Shown in pieces: positions 1 through 8,134 of a stretch of 64,000 bases of DNA (its first letter is position 1; each line of letters begins with the position of its first letter). The stretch spans positions 248,001 to 312,000 of the forward strand of contig NZ_CP098812.1 in the NCBI RefSeq assembly GCF_036825535.1. Reading direction: 5' to 3'. The notes beneath the pieces are model-generated. The model made no database searches. It worked only from the letters and a program-made list of their open reading frames with translations, and was not told where the DNA came from. The position numbers and the translations under genes are program-made. Source of the stretch: Parasalinivibrio latis (GTDB taxonomy: Bacteria; Pseudomonadota; Gammaproteobacteria; Enterobacterales; Vibrionaceae).

Positions 1-95
1 TTTCCGATGATGACCGGAACGCCCATGCTGAAATTTATGCAGACTGGCTGGAAAGCCCCCTGCCTCTGATTGAGGGGCACCGATGGAGCCAGTGA
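1..95 (+). CDS. kefG: KefG C-terminal end (partial, quinone oxidoreductase subunit of KefB)
   Basis: The window opens inside a reading frame (codons in phase from base 3) that stops with TGA at 93-95. Its last residues include ADWLESPLPL, which resembles the C-terminal end of the KefG/KefF NAD(P)H-quinone oxidoreductase-like proteins that bind and activate Kef potassium efflux systems. The stop lies 13 bp inside the following kefB gene, the translationally coupled kefG-kefB arrangement known from enterobacteria. Only about 30 codons are visible, so the name rests mainly on neighbourhood. Confidence 0.7.
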   Translation, partial: SDDDRNAHAEIYADWLESPLPLIEGHRWSQ

Positions 96-1906
96 CATCC
101 GCATTTATTGAACACAGTTTTCTGGGGGCGGCGATTATCTTCTTGGCTGCTGCCGTGGTGGCGGTACCCTTTGCCCAGCGCCTGGGGCTGGGGTCGGTAC
201 TCGGTTACCTTTTAGCAGGGATTGCCATTGGCCCCTGGGGGCTGGGGCTGTTTACCGACGTTGCCTCTATTCTCCATTTCTCTGAATTCGGGGTGGTGCT
301 TCTCCTGTTCCTTATCGGGCTTGAGCTGAACCCTAAAAAGCTGGTGAAGATGCGCAAACCTATCCTCGGGCTTGGCGGCAGCCAGGTTGGGGTAACTGCG
401 CTGGTCATCTTTGCCATCAGCCTTTCCCTGGGGGTGGAAAACCGGGATGCCTTGGTCATCGGGATGGCCCTGGCGCTTTCTTCCACCGCTATTGCTCTGC
501 GGGTGATTGAAGAGCAGGGATTATCCCGCTCCGAAGCCGGGCAGAATGGCTTTGCCGTACTCCTGTTCCAGGATATCGCGGTTATCCCGATGTTGGCAGT
601 TATCCCAGCCTTGGCTGGTGGTGGTATCGGGAGCTGGGTTGATGTGGTCATTATGCTGGGGGCCATCGTTGCCCTTCTGCTCGGTGGCCACTATTTGCTG
701 CGACCGCTTTTCCGTTGGGTGGTAATGAGCGGTGTGCGAGAGCTTTTCAACGTCGCTGCATTGCTGCTGGTCATCGGAACTGCCCTTGTCATGCAAAGCC
801 TTGGGCTTTCCATGGCACTGGGGACGTTCCTTGCCGGGGTGCTGCTGGCAGAAAGTGAGTACCGGCACGAGCTGGAGATTGCCATTGACCCTTTCAAGGG
901 GCTGCTGCTGGGGCTGTTCTTTATCGCTGTCGGTATGGGCGTGGATATTGGCTTGCTGTTGCAGTACCCGCTGGAAATTCTGGCGTCGGTTGCCGGACTT
1001 ATCCTGGTGAAGGGGGGCATCCTTTATATACTGGCCCGGATGTTTAGGCTTTCTGCCAAGGCGCGCAGCCAGTTAGCCGCCATTCTGGGACAGGGCGGGG
1101 AGTTCGCGTTTGTCCTCTTTACCGCAGCCCGGGGGGAAGGGTTACTTAACCCGGAGCTCAATGCTTTCCTGCTGGTGGTTGTCAGTGTATCCATGATGCT
1201 GACGCCGCTAATGGTTAGCTTGCAAAAACGTTGGTACCAGCGATTCCTGAATGATCCGGATCCGGAGAGCCAGGCACCGGATGCCTTTGAGGAAATGGAC
1301 TCACGGGTCATCATTGCCGGGTTTGGCCGGTTCGGGCAAGTGGTAGGGCGGCTGTTGTTCGCCAACAAGATTGGTGTGACGGTACTTGAACGCGACCCGT
1401 CACAGATTTCCCTGCTGCGCCGTTTTGGTTATGAAGTGTATTACGGGAACGCGACCCAGCTTGACCTGCTGCGCGCCGCCGGGGCGGAAAAAGCCGAAGC
1501 CATTGTCATTTGCTCCCATTCACCGGAAGAGGTGATAGAAATTGTCCAGCTTTGCCAGCGCCACTTCCCGCACCTCAAAGTACTGGCGCGGGCACGGGGC
1601 CGGGTTGAAGCGCATGAGTTGATGAGTAACGGCGTGGATGCCTTTTCCCGCGAGACTTTCCTCAGTGCCCTGGACTTGGGCCGTCAGGCGTTGATCAACC
1701 TGGGTATGCACCCGTACAAAGCGCAGAGGGCGGAAGCCTATTTCCGTAAGCTGGATATGGCAATGCTGCATGAAATGTTGCCGCAGCACAGTGATGATGT
1801 CGCTGCGCTTTCCCGTGCGAAAGAAGCGCGGCAGGAACTTGAAGAGATTTTCGACCGCGAAATGCAGGTTGATACCGAACGCCACGACAAGTGGAATGAA
1901 TCCTGA
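83..1906 (+). CDS. kefB: Glutathione-regulated potassium/proton antiporter KefB
   Basis: A 607-residue inner-membrane protein that exports potassium in exchange for protons and is held closed by glutathione and opened by glutathione adducts of electrophiles. Residues 1-380 form the CPA2-type exchanger with about a dozen hydrophobic segments and family signatures such as GLELNPKK, ALSSTAIAL and GQGGEFAFV. From about residue 405 a cytosolic RCK/KTN nucleotide-binding domain begins with the Rossmann motif GFGRFG. The length is close to E. coli KefB and KefC. Overlap with kefG, rather than kefF, favours KefB. GAGG upstream of the ATG is a usable ribosome binding site inside the kefG end. Function is inferred from family and context. 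Confidence 0.93.
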   Translation: MEPVTSAFIEHSFLGAAIIFLAAAVVAVPFAQRLGLGSVLGYLLAGIAIGPWGLGLFTDVASILHFSEFGVVLLLFLIGLELNPKKLVKMRKPILGLGGSQVGVTALVIFAISLSLGVENRDALVIGMALALSSTAIALRVIEEQGLSRSEAGQNGFAVLLFQDIAVIPMLAVIPALAGGGIGSWVDVVIMLGAIVALLLGGHYLLRPLFRWVVMSGVRELFNVAALLLVIGTALVMQSLGLSMALGTFLAGVLLAESEYRHELEIAIDPFKGLLLGLFFIAVGMGVDIGLLLQYPLEILASVAGLILVKGGILYILARMFRLSAKARSQLAAILGQGGEFAFVLFTAARGEGLLNPELNAFLLVVVSVSMMLTPLMVSLQKRWYQRFLNDPDPESQAPDAFEEMDSRVIIAGFGRFGQVVGRLLFANKIGVTVLERDPSQISLLRRFGYEVYYGNATQLDLLRAAGAEKAEAIVICSHSPEEVIEIVQLCQRHFPHLKVLARARGRVEAHELMSNGVDAFSRETFLSALDLGRQALINLGMHPYKAQRAEAYFRKLDMAMLHEMLPQHSDDVAALSRAKEARQELEEIFDREMQVDTERHDKWNES

Positions 1907-1927
1907 TTAACAGATATTGGAAAGACC

Positions 1928-2125
1928 ATGGTAAGGAAACGTTTTATTGCCGGTGCGGCCTGCCCGGAATGTAAAGAGCAGGACGGCATGCGCTGGTGGG
2001 AAGAGAACAATATCGAGAAAGTAGAGTGTGTTCATTGTGGCCATACGGATGAAAGACTGCCGAAATCCATGGAAAAAAGTGAGCGCAGCAGTGAAGGGAT
2101 CATCGGGGTGTTCAAGCCGGAATAA
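1928..2125 (+). CDS. yheV: YheV-like small zinc-ribbon protein
   Basis: A 65-residue protein with two CxxC pairs (Cys12/Cys15 and Cys34/Cys37), as expected for a zinc ribbon of the YheV (DUF2387) family. Conserved features include the basic N-terminus, the WWEE stretch and the tail GIIGVFKPE. It starts 21 bp after kefB and is followed by slyD, exactly the kefB-yheV-slyD order of E. coli. No biochemical role is established for this family. A metal-linked or nucleic-acid-binding function is only a guess from the ribbon fold. Confidence 0.85.
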   Translation: MVRKRFIAGAACPECKEQDGMRWWEENNIEKVECVHCGHTDERLPKSMEKSERSSEGIIGVFKPE

Positions 2126-2223
2126 CAGCCTGCACCTTGAGCGTGCAGAAACAGAGGGTGACGGCGTGGCCGGGTTTTGGGTATGATGCGCGCGGAAAAT
2201 ACACACTTTGTTTCGGAGTGACG

Positions 2224-2808
2224 ATGAAAATTGCAAAAGACCTCGTGGTTAGCCTGGCTTACCAGGTAAAAACTGAAGACGGTGCACTGGTTGATTCTTC
2301 CAGCAAGGATGCGCCTCTGCAGTACCTGCATGGCCACAAAAACCTGATCGATGGCCTGGAGAAGGCGCTGGAAGGCCACGAAGCCGGTGACGCGTTCTCA
2401 GTAACCGTGGCTCCTGAAGAAGCATACGGTGAATACGATGACAACCTGGTACAGCGTGTTCCTGCAAACCTGTTCCAGGGCGTTGACGAAATCACTGTTG
2501 GCATGCGCTTCCTGGCTGATACAGACCAGGGTCCAATCCCGGTTGAAATCACCGAAGTTGACGGCGAAGAAGTGGTGGTTGATGCCAACCACATGCTGGC
2601 TGGCCAGACACTGACTTTCGATGTGGAAGTGATGGCTATCCGTGAAGCGACTGAAGAAGAAGTGGCTCACGGCCACATTCACCAGGGCGGCGGTTGCTGC
2701 GGTGGTCACGGTCATGACGACGACCACGAATGTTGTGGTGGCCATGGTCACGATGACGATCACGAGTGCTGCGGTGGCGGCAACGGTGGTTGTGGTTGCA
2801 GCCACTAA
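2224..2808 (+). CDS. slyD: FKBP-type peptidyl-prolyl isomerase and metallochaperone SlyD
   Basis: A 194-residue cytosolic prolyl isomerase, chaperone and nickel-binding protein. The FKBP core is split by the insert-in-flap chaperone domain (roughly residues 70-120), followed from about residue 150 by a very His/Cys/Asp-rich tail that binds metal ions. In E. coli SlyD this tail delivers nickel to the hydrogenase maturation system. The reading frame is open further upstream to 2137, but MKIAKDLVV at 2224 is the family start. The tail contains a perfect 12-residue tandem repeat (see the repeat entry). A strong intrinsic terminator follows directly after the stop. Confidence 0.96.
   Translation: MKIAKDLVVSLAYQVKTEDGALVDSSSKDAPLQYLHGHKNLIDGLEKALEGHEAGDAFSVTVAPEEAYGEYDDNLVQRVPANLFQGVDEITVGMRFLADTDQGPIPVEITEVDGEEVVVDANHMLAGQTLTFDVEVMAIREATEEEVAHGHIHQGGGCCGGHGHDDDHECCGGHGHDDDHECCGGGNGGCGCSH
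2701..2772 (+). repeat. Tandem 36-bp repeat encoding the SlyD metal-binding tail
   Basis: Two adjacent in-frame 36-bp units (2701-2736 and 2737-2772) each encode GGHGHDDDHECC. The protein copies are identical, while 8 of the 12 codons differ and every difference is a synonymous third-position change. The unit supplies paired Cys, His and Asp ligands. Confidence 0.95.
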
Positions 2809-2820
2809 TCATCTGCGTGT

Positions 2821-2849
2821 AAAAAAGGAGCCTGATGGCTCCTTTTTTT
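2821..2849 (+). terminator. Intrinsic terminator of slyD, overlapping the start of the next gene
   Basis: Stem GGAGCC (2827-2832) and GGCTCC (2837-2842) close a TGAT loop and are followed by seven T residues. The upstream arm carries AAGGAG, and the ATG at 2835 begins in the loop, so the hairpin also holds a possible ribosome binding site and start codon for the peptidase gene. Confidence 0.9.
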
Positions 2850-3842
2850 ATGGATAAGAAACAGATGGGAAACTTTGCCATAGCGATCCACGGTGGTGCC
2901 GGTACTATCGAACGCCACCTGATGACACCTGAACTCGAGGCCAGCTACCGCACCGCACTGGCAACTGCGGCAAAAGCCGGATATGACGTGTTGGCTAAGG
3001 GGGGCACTGCACTAGATGCGACCGTTGCGGCTGTCAGTGTGATGGAAGACTCCCCACTGTTCAATGCCGGCAAAGGTTCAGTGCTGACCCACAATGAAGA
3101 AGTGGAAATGGATGCGTTAGTGATGGATGGCGCAACACTCGAAGCCGGGGCAGTTGCTGCGATAAAACACATTAAAAACCCGGTACTGCTGGCCCGGGAT
3201 GTGATGTCCCGAAGCAACCATGTCATGCTTTTTGGGGAAGGTGCTGAACAGTTTGCCTTCCGCGAGTGCGGATACGATTACACCGAGCAGGACTACTTTT
3301 TTACCGATCGCCGCTATGACCAGTTGCAGGCTATGAAGGAACTGGATGGTTTTGCCCTGTCAGAGGCCAGTTACAAAAAGCGTGACGTTTATCCGGACGA
3401 TCACAAACATGGCACCGTGGGCGCGGTCGCCCTGGATAGCCATGGGAACCTTGCTGCAGCGACCAGTACCGGTGGACTGACCAACAAAAAATACGGCCGG
3501 GTGGGGGACAGTCCGGTAATCGGTGCCGGAACCTATGCCCGAAACGGGAATGTGGCAGTATCTGGAACCGGGATGGGGGAAGTTTTCCTTCGTTGTACCG
3601 TGGCGTCTGAGATTGCCGCCCGGATGCGCTATCTGGGTGAATCAGTGGCAGAAGCCAGTGAACGGGTCGTGCAGGGGGAGCTGAAATCCCTGGGCGGGGA
3701 AGGTGGCACTATTGCGGTTGATGCCGCAGGATGCATGCACTTTGCGATGAACTGCAGCGGAATGTACCGGGCTGAGGTAGGGGCAGACGGGCAGTGCCGG
3801 GTAGCCATCTTTGCAGATGAAGCACTGACCGCCGAGCCGTAA
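2835..3842 (+). CDS. iaaA: Isoaspartyl peptidase / type III L-asparaginase (Ntn hydrolase)
   Basis: A protein of up to 335 residues of the plant-type asparaginase family. It cleaves isoaspartyl dipeptides and asparagine after autocatalytic cleavage before a threonine. The N-terminal AIAIHGGAGT and the motif HGTVGAVALD are diagnostic; the nucleophile Thr is encoded at 3414-3416 and the GDSP and GTGMGE substrate-site segments follow. The precursor is expected to split into alpha and beta subunits. ATG 2835 has AAGGAG four bases upstream. ATG 2850 or 2865 are alternatives, and the E. coli IaaA start aligns with 2865. E. coli does not have this gene beside slyD, so its position here is a lineage-specific insertion. 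Confidence 0.9.
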   Translation: MAPFFMDKKQMGNFAIAIHGGAGTIERHLMTPELEASYRTALATAAKAGYDVLAKGGTALDATVAAVSVMEDSPLFNAGKGSVLTHNEEVEMDALVMDGATLEAGAVAAIKHIKNPVLLARDVMSRSNHVMLFGEGAEQFAFRECGYDYTEQDYFFTDRRYDQLQAMKELDGFALSEASYKKRDVYPDDHKHGTVGAVALDSHGNLAAATSTGGLTNKKYGRVGDSPVIGAGTYARNGNVAVSGTGMGEVFLRCTVASEIAARMRYLGESVAEASERVVQGELKSLGGEGGTIAVDAAGCMHFAMNCSGMYRAEVGADGQCRVAIFADEALTAEP

Positions 3843-3856
3843 CCAGACCTGCCGGG

Positions 3857-4078
3857 TTAGTAATGCGGCGGAGGGGTCTCTTCTGACATAGACGCGATGT
3901 TAGACGGCTCCATCGCCTTGATTTTTGAAACCAGGTAGGTGATTTGCGTCTGCATCTTGCTGATCATCATCTGCTGTTCGCTGAGGGCATCATTGAGTTC
4001 TTCAATGGCCTGTTCCTGGAATGCCAGCCGGCACTCCAAATCCTGCACATGCAGATCGAGCTTTTCTTTGTCAGTCAT
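3857..4078 (-). CDS. slyX: SlyX family coiled-coil protein
   Basis: A 73-residue protein that is almost entirely predicted coiled coil (heptad-like leucines and many Gln/Glu residues) and ends in the typical SlyX tail PPPHY. The molecular role of SlyX is unknown; the name comes from its position beside slyD in E. coli. Here it is transcribed opposite to slyD and the peptidase gene. It begins 10 bp downstream of the WD40-like lipoprotein gene on the same strand, so the two probably share a transcript. Confidence 0.92.
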   Translation of the reverse strand: MTDKEKLDLHVQDLECRLAFQEQAIEELNDALSEQQMMISKMQTQITYLVSKIKAMEPSNIASMSEETPPPHY

Positions 4079-4088
4079 CGTCTCTCTC

Positions 4089-5069
4089 TCATTTGGCTAT
4101 CCACGCCTGCGCGATGCCGGCGGAGGTGCTAGAGATTACCCTGCCAGTCGGATCAATAGCAACATCGTAAACAACGGCACTGGGGGGCCGGGTATCCGGC
4201 TGGGCTCTCGCCTGCCAACGCCCGATGTTGTCCCCTGTTGCGGTTTCCCACAGTTCAACCCGGCGTGAGGGGGAGCCGGTGGCCAGGCGTGAACCGTCAT
4301 CGGAGAACCGGGCAGAAGAGTATATTTGCTGACGCAGGATGGATTTCAGCTGGCTGATCTTTTCGCCGGTTTGCAAATCCCAGATTGCCGCCATGTTGCC
4401 GCCATCTGAGGTAAAGGCGTATTTGGCATCCCGTTGCAAGACTACCCGCGTAACTCTGGCCTCAAGTGGGAAGTCATAAATTATCTGGCCAGTGTTTGTG
4501 TCCCAAAGGTAAGCGTTGTAGTCATTCCCGCCGGAAAGAACGAACCTGCCGTTCGCTGAGATATCTACGGTATTTACTTTTTCTCTGTGGGCGAGGAACT
4601 CCAACCGCCTTCCGTTGCCCAAGTCAACGAAGAGAGCTTTGCCGTTTGATAAAGCCAGTACTACTTTCTCACCGTTATTACTAAGCGCTGCGTCCCGGAT
4701 GACCCCGTCTGAGATTGACCACAGGCCTTCTGCTTTGCCATAGGCCAGGTCCCAGACGGCAAAATTCTGTGACGTGGCTGTAATAGCGAAACGGTTGTTG
4801 TCCGATATACGGCTCACAATCACGGCGCTGGCATTTGGATCTTGTGGGCCGAAGTCGGCAAGCTGCTGGTTCTGTTGCAAGTCCCAGAGGAAGATGCCTG
4901 TCTCCTTTGCACTTAACAGGGCAAAGCGGCCATCTCGGCTAAGGCTGAAACTGGTTGTCCCTTCTGGGTGGATCGTCCAGCGTTGGGCCTCATCACCGGT
5001 CCAGAAACAGGCGTTGAGCGTCACCAATGTCAAAATGACGAAAAAATATTGAGCTCTTCGGGTCATCAT
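4089..5069 (-). CDS. WD40-repeat-like lipoprotein of unknown function
   Basis: The N-terminus has a basic start, a hydrophobic core and a lipobox ending LNAC at Cys21, so this is probably a lipoprotein. The remainder of about 300 residues shows repeated beta-propeller segments ending in dipeptides such as LWD, VWD, YLWD and IWD, typical of WD40-type blades; about six or seven blades are likely. ATG 5069 (MMTRRAQ) was chosen; an upstream TTG at 5081 is possible. The gene sits between slyX and fkpA and starts about 115 bp from fkpA on the opposite strand. A scaffolding role at the envelope is a guess. Confidence 0.75.
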   Translation of the reverse strand: MMTRRAQYFFVILTLVTLNACFWTGDEAQRWTIHPEGTTSFSLSRDGRFALLSAKETGIFLWDLQQNQQLADFGPQDPNASAVIVSRISDNNRFAITATSQNFAVWDLAYGKAEGLWSISDGVIRDAALSNNGEKVVLALSNGKALFVDLGNGRRLEFLAHREKVNTVDISANGRFVLSGGNDYNAYLWDTNTGQIIYDFPLEARVTRVVLQRDAKYAFTSDGGNMAAIWDLQTGEKISQLKSILRQQIYSSARFSDDGSRLATGSPSRRVELWETATGDNIGRWQARAQPDTRPPSAVVYDVAIDPTGRVISSTSAGIAQAWIAK

Positions 5070-5185
5070 GCTTGCAATCAATCAGTTGGGGCCCCATAAC
5101 AATCAGTATATTGATTCGTGCCTGCTTTCGCATCAACCGATACGAAAGCAGGCAGCTCGGAAAAACCGCAGAAACGGAGTCACGA

Positions 5186-6013
5186 ATGAAATCTGTACTT
5201 AAACTCTCTTTCCTGGCTGCTACTGTCGCCCTGGCAGTAGGTTGTAACCAGGAAGGAACCAAAGCCCCAGTATCAACAGCAGTGGCGGCTGATCAACCAG
5301 CACAAACTGAAACAGCCCAGCAGGCATTTGCCTCTGAAGATGATAAAGCTGCATACGCCATTGGCGCATCACTGGCCCAGTACCTGAATACCAACCTGGA
5401 CCAACAGGCAAAAATCGGCCTTAACCTGAACAAGGAACTGGTTATTGCCGGTGTGGAAGATGTCTTCAACGGTAATCCTCGCCTGACCCAGGAAGAGACC
5501 CAGCAGGTACTGCAGGCTCTTGATGCCCGCGTGACTAAACTGGTTGCCGAGCAACAGAAGAAAGAAGCGGAAGCCACTGTGAAGGCCGGCGAAGAGTTCC
5601 GTGCAAAATTTGCCAAAGAGCAGGGTGTGGTAACAACTGACTCAGGCCTGATGTACAAAGTGGACACCATGGGTGACGGCCCTAAACCTAAGGCAACCGA
5701 CACTGTGGTTGTTGATTACAGCGGTACCCTGATTGACGGCACCAAGTTTGACAGCTCATACGATCGCGGCCAGCCGGCAACCTTCCCGCTGAACCGTGTT
5801 ATCCCAGGCTGGACTGAAGGTGTTCAGTTGATGCCAGTTGGCTCTAAGTTCACTTTCGTTATCCCGCCAGAGTTGGCATACGGTGCACAGGGTGCAGGTT
5901 CAATCCCGCCAAACTCTACCCTGAAGTTTGTTGTAGAGCTGAAAGAGATTAAGAAAGCCGCAGCTCCTGCAGCTGAGGCAGCCCCAAAAGCTGACGAACA
6001 GAAAACTCAGTAA
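5186..6013 (+). CDS. fkpA: FKBP-type peptidyl-prolyl isomerase FkpA, lipoprotein form
   Basis: A 275-residue periplasmic folding factor. Residues 1-20 form a signal peptide ending AVGC, which suggests a membrane-anchored lipoprotein rather than the soluble FkpA of E. coli. Residues 50-140 are the helical FKBP_N dimerisation and chaperone domain (AYAIGASLAQYL). Residues 150-255 are the catalytic FKBP domain with VVDYSGTLIDG, FPLNRVIPGWTEG and IPPELAYG. An Ala/Lys-rich tail ends the protein. The start follows ACGGAG; an in-frame extension upstream lacks a signal peptide and was not used. A strong terminator follows. Confidence 0.95.
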   Translation: MKSVLKLSFLAATVALAVGCNQEGTKAPVSTAVAADQPAQTETAQQAFASEDDKAAYAIGASLAQYLNTNLDQQAKIGLNLNKELVIAGVEDVFNGNPRLTQEETQQVLQALDARVTKLVAEQQKKEAEATVKAGEEFRAKFAKEQGVVTTDSGLMYKVDTMGDGPKPKATDTVVVDYSGTLIDGTKFDSSYDRGQPATFPLNRVIPGWTEGVQLMPVGSKFTFVIPPELAYGAQGAGSIPPNSTLKFVVELKEIKKAAAPAAEAAPKADEQKTQ

Positions 6014-6039
6014 TCAGCCGCTGATATCTTCGGATAATT

Positions 6040-6073
6040 AAGCCCCGGCTTTTTGCCGGGGCTTTCTTTTTTC
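6040..6073 (+). terminator. Intrinsic terminator after fkpA
   Basis: AAGCCCCGGC pairs with GCCGGGGCTT around a short T-rich loop and is followed by TCTTTTTTC. Confidence 0.93.
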
Positions 6074-6146
6074 TGAGCACAATCTGATAAACTAGGCGCA
6101 GAAGAAGTTAAAGTTGTGCAAACGTCTGCATAAATGACAAAGGGTT

Positions 6147-6875
6147 ATGTCAGTGGTAGCTACAGGAAACTTTAATAATGAGGTGATGGTCGAAAGTGAA
6201 CTGCTCGAAAGTGAGCCGTTCAACGAACATGATTATGTGATCCTCAAATCATATGAAGCCGTTGTGGATGGCCTTGCTGAGCTGATTGGCCAGCACTGTG
6301 AAATCGTACTTCACTCGCTGGATGACCTGAATAAATCTGCCATCCGTATCGCCAACGGTGAGAATACCGGGCGTAAAATCGGTTCGCCGATCACCGATCT
6401 GGCGCTGCGCATGCTACGGGATATCGAAGGTTCGGAGCGAAATTTCTCCCGTGCCTATTTTACCCGGGCAAAAGGTGGGACCCTGATGAAATCCATCACC
6501 GTGGCAATCCGTAACGGTGACAAGCGCATCATTGGCCTTTTGTGCATCAACATCAATCTGGATGCACCTTTCTCCCAGGTGCTGCAGGCATTCATGCCTA
6601 CAGAAGATGCCAAAACAGCAGCCTCGGCGGTGAATTTTGCCAGTGATGTTGAAGAGCTGGTGGACCAGACGGTGGAGCGGACCATTGAGGAAATCAATGC
6701 AGACAAGTCCGTGTCAAACAACACCAAGAACCGGCAGATTGTCATGGAACTCTATGACAAAGGCATTTTCGATATCAAAGATGCGATTAACCGGGTGGCT
6801 GATCGCCTCAATATTTCCAAGCACACGGTATATCTCTATATCCGTCAGCGAAAAACTGAGGAAGCGGAAGGGTGA
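6147..6875 (+). CDS. yheO: YheO-type transcriptional regulator (PAS-like plus HTH domain)
   Basis: A 242-residue protein of the YheO family. Residues 30-150 form the PAS_6-like sensory domain (VDGLAELIGQHCEIVLHSL and the RNGDKRIIGLLCININLD segment). Residues 180-238 form the HTH_22 DNA-binding domain (DIKDAINRVADRLNISKHTVYLYIR). The start at 6147 is preceded by AAAGGG; an internal ATG at 6186 is less likely. It overlaps the GTG start of tusD by 4 bp, the E. coli fkpA-yheO-tusDCB order. Its ligand and target genes cannot be read from the sequence. Confidence 0.88.
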   Translation: MSVVATGNFNNEVMVESELLESEPFNEHDYVILKSYEAVVDGLAELIGQHCEIVLHSLDDLNKSAIRIANGENTGRKIGSPITDLALRMLRDIEGSERNFSRAYFTRAKGGTLMKSITVAIRNGDKRIIGLLCININLDAPFSQVLQAFMPTEDAKTAASAVNFASDVEELVDQTVERTIEEINADKSVSNNTKNRQIVMELYDKGIFDIKDAINRVADRLNISKHTVYLYIRQRKTEEAEG

Positions 6876-7291
6876 GTGAGTTAGCGCCGGCCATTGAGAG
6901 CCCGCTGAACTATGTGTTGGTGGTCAGTGGCCCGGTTTACGGCAGCCAGGCTGCGCGCAGTGCGTTGTTGTTTGCCCGGGCACTTGTTGCCAGGGGACAC
7001 AGCCTCAGCCGGGTGTTTTTCTACCAGGATGGTGTCTCCAACGCCAATGCCCTGACAGTACCGGCTAACGACGAATTTGATTTGGTAAAAGGCTGGCAGT
7101 CACTGTCTGAAGCATCCGGGTGTGAACTTACTACCTGTGTTGCCGCCGCCCTTCGCCGTGGAATGGTCGGGGAGCAGGAAGCCACGTTACATGGGCTTTC
7201 AGCCAATAACCTCGCAGATGGTTACGAACAGGCCGGGTTGGGGGCATTGGCTGAGTCACTGCTGACCTCCGACCGGGTGATCCAGTTTTAA
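6872..7291 (+). CDS. tusD: Sulfur relay protein TusD
   Basis: A 139-residue DsrE-family subunit of the TusBCD complex. The complex takes persulfide sulfur from TusA and passes it through TusE to MnmA for 2-thiolation of the wobble uridine of tRNA Lys, Glu and Gln. The acceptor cysteine is Cys89 in the motif TTCVAAALRRG. The N-terminus is about ten residues longer than in E. coli because the only start in frame is the GTG at 6872, which overlaps the yheO stop and suggests coupled translation. tusC and tusB follow closely. Confidence 0.93.
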   Translation: MSELAPAIESPLNYVLVVSGPVYGSQAARSALLFARALVARGHSLSRVFFYQDGVSNANALTVPANDEFDLVKGWQSLSEASGCELTTCVAAALRRGMVGEQEATLHGLSANNLADGYEQAGLGALAESLLTSDRVIQF

Positions 7292-7300
7292 GGAGCCGTG

Positions 7301-7657
7301 ATGAAACGCTTGGGATTTGTTTTTACGTCAGCACCCCACGGTTCAGCCAGCGGCAGGGAAGCGTTAGATGCCGTGCTTGCTGTTTCCAACTATTCGGAAA
7401 ATATCGCCCTGTTTTTCCTTGGGGACGGGGTTATGCAGTTACTGGCTGGGCAGTCCCCGGATACTGTGCTCAGCCGTGATTATATTTCCACGTTCAAAAT
7501 GCTCTCGCTGTGTGATGTTGAAGACGTCTACATCAGCGAAGATGACTTGGCAGAGCGCGGTGTAACCGAAGCCGGGTTGGTCATTGATGCAGAATGCCTG
7601 TCCAAGTCGGCACTGGCAGAAAAAATGGCACAATGTGACCGCTTGATGCGGTTTTAG
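7301..7657 (+). CDS. tusC: Sulfur relay protein TusC
   Basis: A 118-residue DsrE/DsrF-family subunit of the TusBCD heterohexamer for tRNA 2-thiouridine synthesis. The N-terminal KRLGFVFTSAPHGSASGREALDA and the later ALFFLGDGVMQLL segment are typical. TusC lacks a conserved persulfide cysteine and is structural. The ATG at 7301 is preceded by AAGGAG, so the in-frame GTG one codon earlier was not chosen. It lies 9 bp after tusD and 12 bp before tusB. Confidence 0.93.
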   Translation: MKRLGFVFTSAPHGSASGREALDAVLAVSNYSENIALFFLGDGVMQLLAGQSPDTVLSRDYISTFKMLSLCDVEDVYISEDDLAERGVTEAGLVIDAECLSKSALAEKMAQCDRLMRF

Positions 7658-7669
7658 AGGAGCTCAGCG

Positions 7670-7960
7670 ATGTTACATGTAGTCAGCCAGTCCCCTTTTG
7701 CAACAGATTCCCTCTCACTGTGCCTTGATTACACCACACCAGGTGATGCTGTTTTGCTGACAGAAGATGCGGTAATGGCCGCGCTTAGCGGTACAAAATG
7801 GCAATCAACTTTGGAAAGTTGTGGTGCTGAATGCTTCGTTTTGCAGGAGGATTTGCAGGCGAGGGGAGTAGAAAGTCGTGTTGAGCCTTCAATAAAGGTC
7901 ATTGATTTTTCGGGCTTTGTTTTGTTGACTGAAGCTCACTCAACCCAGATGAAGTGGTAA
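7670..7960 (+). CDS. tusB: Sulfur relay protein TusB
   Basis: A 96-residue DsrH/TusB-family protein, the third subunit of the tRNA sulfur relay. The N-terminus MLHVVSQSPFATDSL and the motif GDAVLLTEDAV match the family. The ATG follows GAGGAG with good spacing. It is the last gene of the yheO-tusDCB group. About 170 bp of non-coding DNA then carries the str promoter. Confidence 0.9.
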   Translation: MLHVVSQSPFATDSLSLCLDYTTPGDAVLLTEDAVMAALSGTKWQSTLESCGAECFVLQEDLQARGVESRVEPSIKVIDFSGFVLLTEAHSTQMKW

Positions 7961-8032
7961 ACCGTCCATTCCTTCATATTAAGACGGTATCAGCATGAAA
8001 TCCCGATCATAATTATCTGGGTTGTATAAATC

Positions 8033-8061
8033 TTGACACCCTTAAGTGCGACATCTACAAT
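8033..8061 (+). promoter_or_regulatory. Str operon sigma-70 promoter
   Basis: A consensus TTGACA (8033-8038) lies 17 bp before TACAAT (8056-8061), followed by a GC-rich TCGCGTCC discriminator as in stringently controlled ribosomal promoters. It lies about 70 bp before rpsL. A small hairpin CCTCAG/CTGAGG with a T5 loop (8069-8085) lies in the leader. Confidence 0.85.
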
Positions 8062-8134
8062 TTCGCGTCCTCAGTTTTTCTGAGGATAGATTTTTCACAC
8101 TTGTACGTAAGTATAGATATCAGGAGCTATCCTA

